DNA from: an uncultured Bacilli bacterium
Lineage (GTDB): Bacteria > Bacillota_I > Bacilli_A > RF39 > UBA660
Assembly (NCBI GenBank): GCA_944358665.1
Contig: CALVRP010000126.1
Location: 1 to 13,780, forward strand
Direction: 5' to 3'
Length of the DNA: 13,780 bases
Shown piece after piece: positions 13,746 through 13,780 of this stretch. The position numbers were made by a program, and so were the translations under genes. The notes under the pieces were generated by a model, which was not told where the DNA came from, ran no database searches, and saw nothing but the letters and a program-made list of their open reading frames with translations. Numbering within the stretch: position 1 is the stretch's first letter; every line of letters starts with the position of its first letter.

Positions 13746-13780
13746 GGGTCTATAGCCAAGTGGTAAGGCATGGGACTGCA
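13746..13780 (+). tRNA. tRNA-Cys (GCA), 5' half, cut by the window end
   Basis: The acceptor strand GGGTCTA (13746-13752) is followed by TA, the D-arm GCCAAGTGGTAAGGC (13755-13769), the anticodon stem TGGGA and the loop CT-GCA. The window ends exactly at the third anticodon base. U33 and the D-loop GG are in place. GCA specifies cysteine. The 3' half cannot be checked. Confidence 0.9.

Noticed and set aside
1..13780. CRISPR array, insertion sequence, phage or integrase genes
   Set aside because: No spaced direct repeats, transposase or recombinase frames, or terminal inverted repeats were seen on either strand.

Overview
The window is about 13.8 kb of AT-rich (roughly 30 % G+C by eye) bacterial chromosome from a low-GC Gram-positive organism. 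Pieces of gene order recall Bacillus: trmB close to a ytxG/ytxH-type pair, and a SPOCS+LysM spore-coat gene followed by a CotS-family kinase-like gene (as in spoVID-ysxE). A T-box controls pheST. TGA is a true stop (4135-4137, in an ATGA overlap), so this is not a code-4 Mollicute. An uncultured spore-forming Bacilli/Erysipelotrichia-like gut lineage is my best guess; the lineage is inference.

Layout. (1) 1-1614: the 3' nine-tenths of uvrC, broken by a one-base frameshift near 1073-1078. (2) 1646-1924, minus strand: a small Met/Tyr/Pro-rich repeat protein, ending in a shared bidirectional terminator. (3) 2030-2656: trmB. (4) 2736-4806: a tight operon of a lipoprotein, an acidic protein resembling the N-terminal part of the division translocase SftA, a DUF948 membrane protein and a YtxH-like protein, closed by a terminator. 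(5) 4873-6957: a large prepilin-type surface protein (pilin helix, InlB-like repeat, Ig-like domains, wall-binding-like repeat) interrupted by an in-frame TAA at codon 43, then a small membrane-anchored protein. (6) 6958-7446: a gene-poor gap that is best read as a type I toxin-antitoxin locus: a 26-residue hydrophobic peptide on the minus strand, a short convergent RNA on the plus strand, and a shared terminator hairpin. (7) 7447-9121: the spoVID-like/ysxE-like pair. (8) 9090-9269 minus: a small two-helix membrane protein; 9387-9944: a second pilin-like protein. (9) 9992-13639: T-box(Phe, specifier UUC)-pheS-pheT-terminator. (10) 13702-13780: a promoter and the first half of tRNA-Cys(GCA), cut by the window end at the anticodon.

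Housekeeping genes for DNA repair, tRNA modification and tRNA charging alternate with envelope, division and spore-coat genes. The most accessory-looking part is 4873-7300. The most interesting observations are the unannotated type I toxin-antitoxin-like locus, the stand-alone SftA-N-like protein, and two inactivating lesions (uvrC frameshift and pilin nonsense codon) in one window, which may be real decay or assembly/sequencing error.
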